NCBI GenBank assembly: GCA_902775735.1 | Contig: CACYNH010000002.1 | Coordinates: 99,669 to 134,479, forward strand | From: an uncultured Erysipelotrichaceae bacterium | GTDB lineage: Bacteria; Bacillota_I; Bacilli_A; Erysipelotrichales; Erysipelotrichaceae | DNA length: 34,811 bases | Direction of reading: 5' to 3' | Part shown: one piece after another, positions 33,588 to 34,811 of the stretch | Numbering within the stretch: the stretch's first letter is position 1 | Layout of the letters: each line of letters starts with the position of its first letter | Notes under the pieces: generated by a model | Seen by the model: only the letters and a program-made list of their open reading frames with translations | Told to the model about the DNA's origin: nothing | Databases searched by the model: none | Translations under genes and position numbers: made by a program

Positions 33588-33974
33588 TTATTTGAGCGCT
33601 GCCCTGACTTTCTTGATGAACTTCTGTTCCTCGTTTCTTTCGTTGAAATATTTTTTTGCGGCTTTGACGTAGCCCTTGGGACCGTGCGCTTCCTCGTCCT
33701 TGCGGTAGGTACTGTAGATCGCCAGCAGGATCGGCATGGCCAGTTTGAGCCATTTGTTTTTCTTTGCGTCCTCGGCTTTCTTTTCCGCCATCGCTTCGGT
33801 CTTGATCTTCATCAGTGTCAGTTCACGCTGCAGCTTGTCGGTGCGGGGCTTGAGGAACGCCAGCATGTCTTTCGCCATTCCGGCGATTTTCAGTAAACAG
33901 ACGATTGTGTAAATGACCAATACGGCAATGGCCGCATAGAAAATCCAGTAATTATAGGGATAAAGATTCGGCAT
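33588..33974 (-). CDS. small membrane protein with coiled-coil tail, unknown
   Basis: 128 residues from ATG 33974, which has AGGAAGG 7 bases ahead; an ATG 36 bases upstream would overlap the promoter. One membrane segment at about 9-29 (WIFYAAIAVLVIYTIVCLL), then a charged, helix-forming stretch (about 40-72), a short hydrophobic patch with LKLAMPILLAIYSTY (about 75-90), and a basic C-terminus. I do not recognise the family. It is monocistronic, convergent with uvrC and divergent from the YfcE-like gene. Confidence 0.75.
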   Translation of the reverse strand: MPNLYPYNYWIFYAAIAVLVIYTIVCLLKIAGMAKDMLAFLKPRTDKLQRELTLMKIKTEAMAEKKAEDAKKNKWLKLAMPILLAIYSTYRKDEEAHGPKGYVKAAKKYFNERNEEQKFIKKVRAALK

Positions 33975-33998
33975 AACGGTTACCTTCCTGTTGAAACA

Positions 33999-34007
33999 AT
34001 CATAACA
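33999..34007 (-). promoter_or_regulatory. extended -10 of the small membrane protein gene
   Basis: Minus-strand TGT-TATGAT with the hexamer at 33999-34004. No strong -35. A leader of about 20 bases with AGGAAGG follows. Confidence 0.5.
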
Positions 34008-34040
34008 CAAACGCAGATGTTTTCAGGTAAAAATCCGCCA

Positions 34041-34069
34041 TGGACACAAACGGAAACTCATGATTTAAT
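34041..34069 (+). promoter_or_regulatory. promoter of the YfcE-like gene
   Basis: TGGACA (34041-34046), 17-base spacer ending in TGA, TTTAAT (34064-34069). The ATG at 34076 is only 6 bases after the -10, so the transcript should start at or next to the start codon. Confidence 0.65.
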
Positions 34070-34075
34070 ACGCTT

Positions 34076-34555
34076 ATGAACAAATCCGTTAAAATCATCC
34101 TTGTATCGGACAACCACGGCGACGCGGCACCGCTGGATTTTGTGCGTTACAAATACCGCGACGCGCAGTATTTCATCCATTGCGGCGACGCTGAACTGCC
34201 GACATGGATGCTGGGCGGCTTTTCCATTGTCCAGGGCAACAACGACGGCTATAAGCAGTTTCCCGACAGGCTGATCATGCCGGTGGGGGAACATCAGATC
34301 TATATCTGCCACGGCCACCGCGACATGTTCTTCGGACATGTGGACATGCTGGCGGAAAAGGCGAAGGAAAACAAATGCGACATTGTCTTCTTCGGCCATA
34401 CCCATATTCCCTTTGACGCAGAGATTGACGGCATCCGTCTTGTCAATCCGGGGTCCATCTGGCATAACCGCGACGGCTCAAAGCCTTCTTACTGCATTGT
34501 GACCCTGAACGGCAAAGAAATAAAAGTTGAAAAAATGATCTACGAAAATGGTTGA
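34076..34555 (+). CDS. YfcE/MJ0936-family metallophosphoesterase
   Basis: 159 residues. All metal-site motifs of this small phosphodiesterase family are intact: LVSDNHGD, FIHCGDAE, VQGNNDG, ICHGHRD and FFGHTHIP, followed by VNPGSIWHNRDGSKPSYCIV. It is a cytoplasmic enzyme that cuts phosphodiesters in vitro; natural substrates are not established. No Shine-Dalgarno lies before the ATG, and the promoter is only 6 bases away. Its stop codon lies inside the -35 element of the following tRNA gene. Confidence 0.94.
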   Translation: MNKSVKIILVSDNHGDAAPLDFVRYKYRDAQYFIHCGDAELPTWMLGGFSIVQGNNDGYKQFPDRLIMPVGEHQIYICHGHRDMFFGHVDMLAEKAKENKCDIVFFGHTHIPFDAEIDGIRLVNPGSIWHNRDGSKPSYCIVTLNGKEIKVEKMIYENG

Positions 34556-34580
34556 AAAATAAAAAGGTCTTTGGTATATT
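34552..34580 (+). promoter_or_regulatory. promoter of tRNA-Arg
   Basis: TTGAAA (34552-34557), 17-base spacer ending in TGG, TATATT (34575-34580): a strong extended -10 promoter that overlaps the end of the YfcE-like gene. Confidence 0.8.
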
Positions 34581-34589
34581 ATTAACGCT

Positions 34590-34666
34590 GTCGTTGTAGC
34601 TCAGCTGGATAGAGCTTCCGCCTTCTAAGCGGACGGTCTTGGGTTCGAGTCCCAACGACGACGCCA
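34590..34666 (+). tRNA. tRNA-Arg (anticodon TCT)
   Basis: A 77-base cloverleaf with encoded CCA. The acceptor GTCGTTG pairs with CGACGAC (one T-G pair), the D-arm stem is GCTC/GAGC, the anticodon stem TCCGC/GCGGA holds the loop CTTCTAA, with anticodon TCT, and the T-arm stem TTGGG/CCCAA holds the loop TTCGAGT. It reads AGA/AGG arginine codons. Confidence 0.97.
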
Positions 34667-34671
34667 TGGTT

Positions 34672-34701
34672 AATCCCGCTGCTTTATACAGCGGGATTTT
34701 C
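34672..34701 (+). terminator. terminator after tRNA-Arg
   Basis: AATCCCGCTG (34672-34681) pairs perfectly with CAGCGGGATT (34689-34698), 7-base loop, followed by a short T stretch. Confidence 0.92.
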
Positions 34702-34710
34702 ATTATCAAA

Positions 34711-34811
34711 GACGATAGTGTCTAAAGTTTATGAAAACTGAGTGCTCCGGAAGCTAATGGGACCGCAAATCCCAGACAAGTCGGAGACCGGTACTGTCGA
34801 TGATAGTGATC
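34711..34811 (+). ncRNA. unassigned structured segment, possibly a riboswitch or other RNA, cut by window end
   Basis: No open frame of note. The segment contains consecutive small hairpins: TGGGA/TCCCA (34758-34762 with 34770-34774), GAC/GTC, and CGG/CCG (to 34790). CAAGTCGGAGACCGG (34777-34791), preceded by GGAAGC (34749-34754), resembles the 3' end of cobalamin riboswitches, but the conserved 5' half is not upstream, where the tRNA terminator lies. GATAGTG occurs at 34714-34720 and again at 34802-34808. It could be a divergent riboswitch, a large RNA beginning here, or chance. Confidence 0.25.

Noticed and set aside
34443..34709. Minus-strand open frame covering the tRNA
   Set aside because: It crosses tRNA-Arg and its terminator; the tRNA explains the sequence.
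34711..34811. Second T-box at the right edge
   Set aside because: The conserved T-box core and Stem I AGAGA signature are not present in the visible part.

Overview
The window looks like chromosome from a low-to-mid GC Bacillota (Firmicutes), most plausibly an Erysipelotrichia-type gut bacterium. This is inferred from the gene set: a T-box-controlled leuS, ScpA/ScpB, RNase HIII, CvpA-MutS2, a DUF4358 lipoprotein, LspA next to an RluA-family pseudouridine synthase, and many tightly overlapping operons. No 16S rRNA is present to confirm the taxon. I see no phage genes, transposases, CRISPR array or other mobile element. Coding density is very high. The only gene-free stretches worth naming are the 267-base leader before leuS (a T-box) and the last 145 bases after the tRNA (a terminator, then an unassigned structured-looking segment).

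Layout. 1-1709: end of a tRNA methyltransferase and a membrane-anchored protein whose outer domain looks like a degenerate M20 peptidase. 1772-6150: accessory hydrolases in mixed orientation: an anchored metallophosphoesterase with an acidic, Trp-rich tail, a HAD-IIA protein lacking its usual nucleophile, a C26 amidotransferase, an AlkD-like repair protein and an alpha/beta hydrolase. 6169-9508: T-box plus leuS, then a LOG-family phosphoribohydrolase. 9579-12373: scpA-scpB fused head-to-tail with two lipoproteins. 12401-16599: purB, an unusual PTS EIIB-ROK fusion, and a MATE exporter. 16605-18613 (minus): purA-cutC. 18730-21743: Mrp/NBP35 ATPase and an OmpR-type two-component system. 21721-23480 (minus): A24 prepilin peptidase and a DEAD-box helicase. 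23585-26593: TSCPD protein, then lspA, an RluA-family synthase, rhomboid and dCMP deaminase in an overlapping chain. 26607-27503 (minus): RNase HIII, divergent from cvpA-mutS2-small membrane protein-DUF89-uvrC (27568-33570). The window ends with a small membrane protein, a YfcE-type phosphodiesterase and tRNA-Arg(TCT).

Together the genes cover housekeeping work: translation (leuS, tRNA, pseudouridine synthase), purine synthesis of AMP (purA, purB), chromosome segregation (scpAB), DNA and nucleotide maintenance (mutS2, uvrC, AlkD-like, rnhC, dCMP deaminase) and envelope biology (lspA, rhomboid, lipoproteins, two-component system).

The most interesting signals are: (i) a set of five genes whose -10 element lies only 6-10 bases before the start codon with no Shine-Dalgarno, suggesting leaderless mRNAs; (ii) a near-palindromic promoter at 27505-27520 that reads as an extended -10 on both strands; (iii) the EIIB-ROK fusion; (iv) several enzymes with replaced catalytic residues (HAD-IIA, metallophosphoesterase, M20-like protein, the Smr domain of MutS2). 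I do not see a clear-cut new defence or mobile system.
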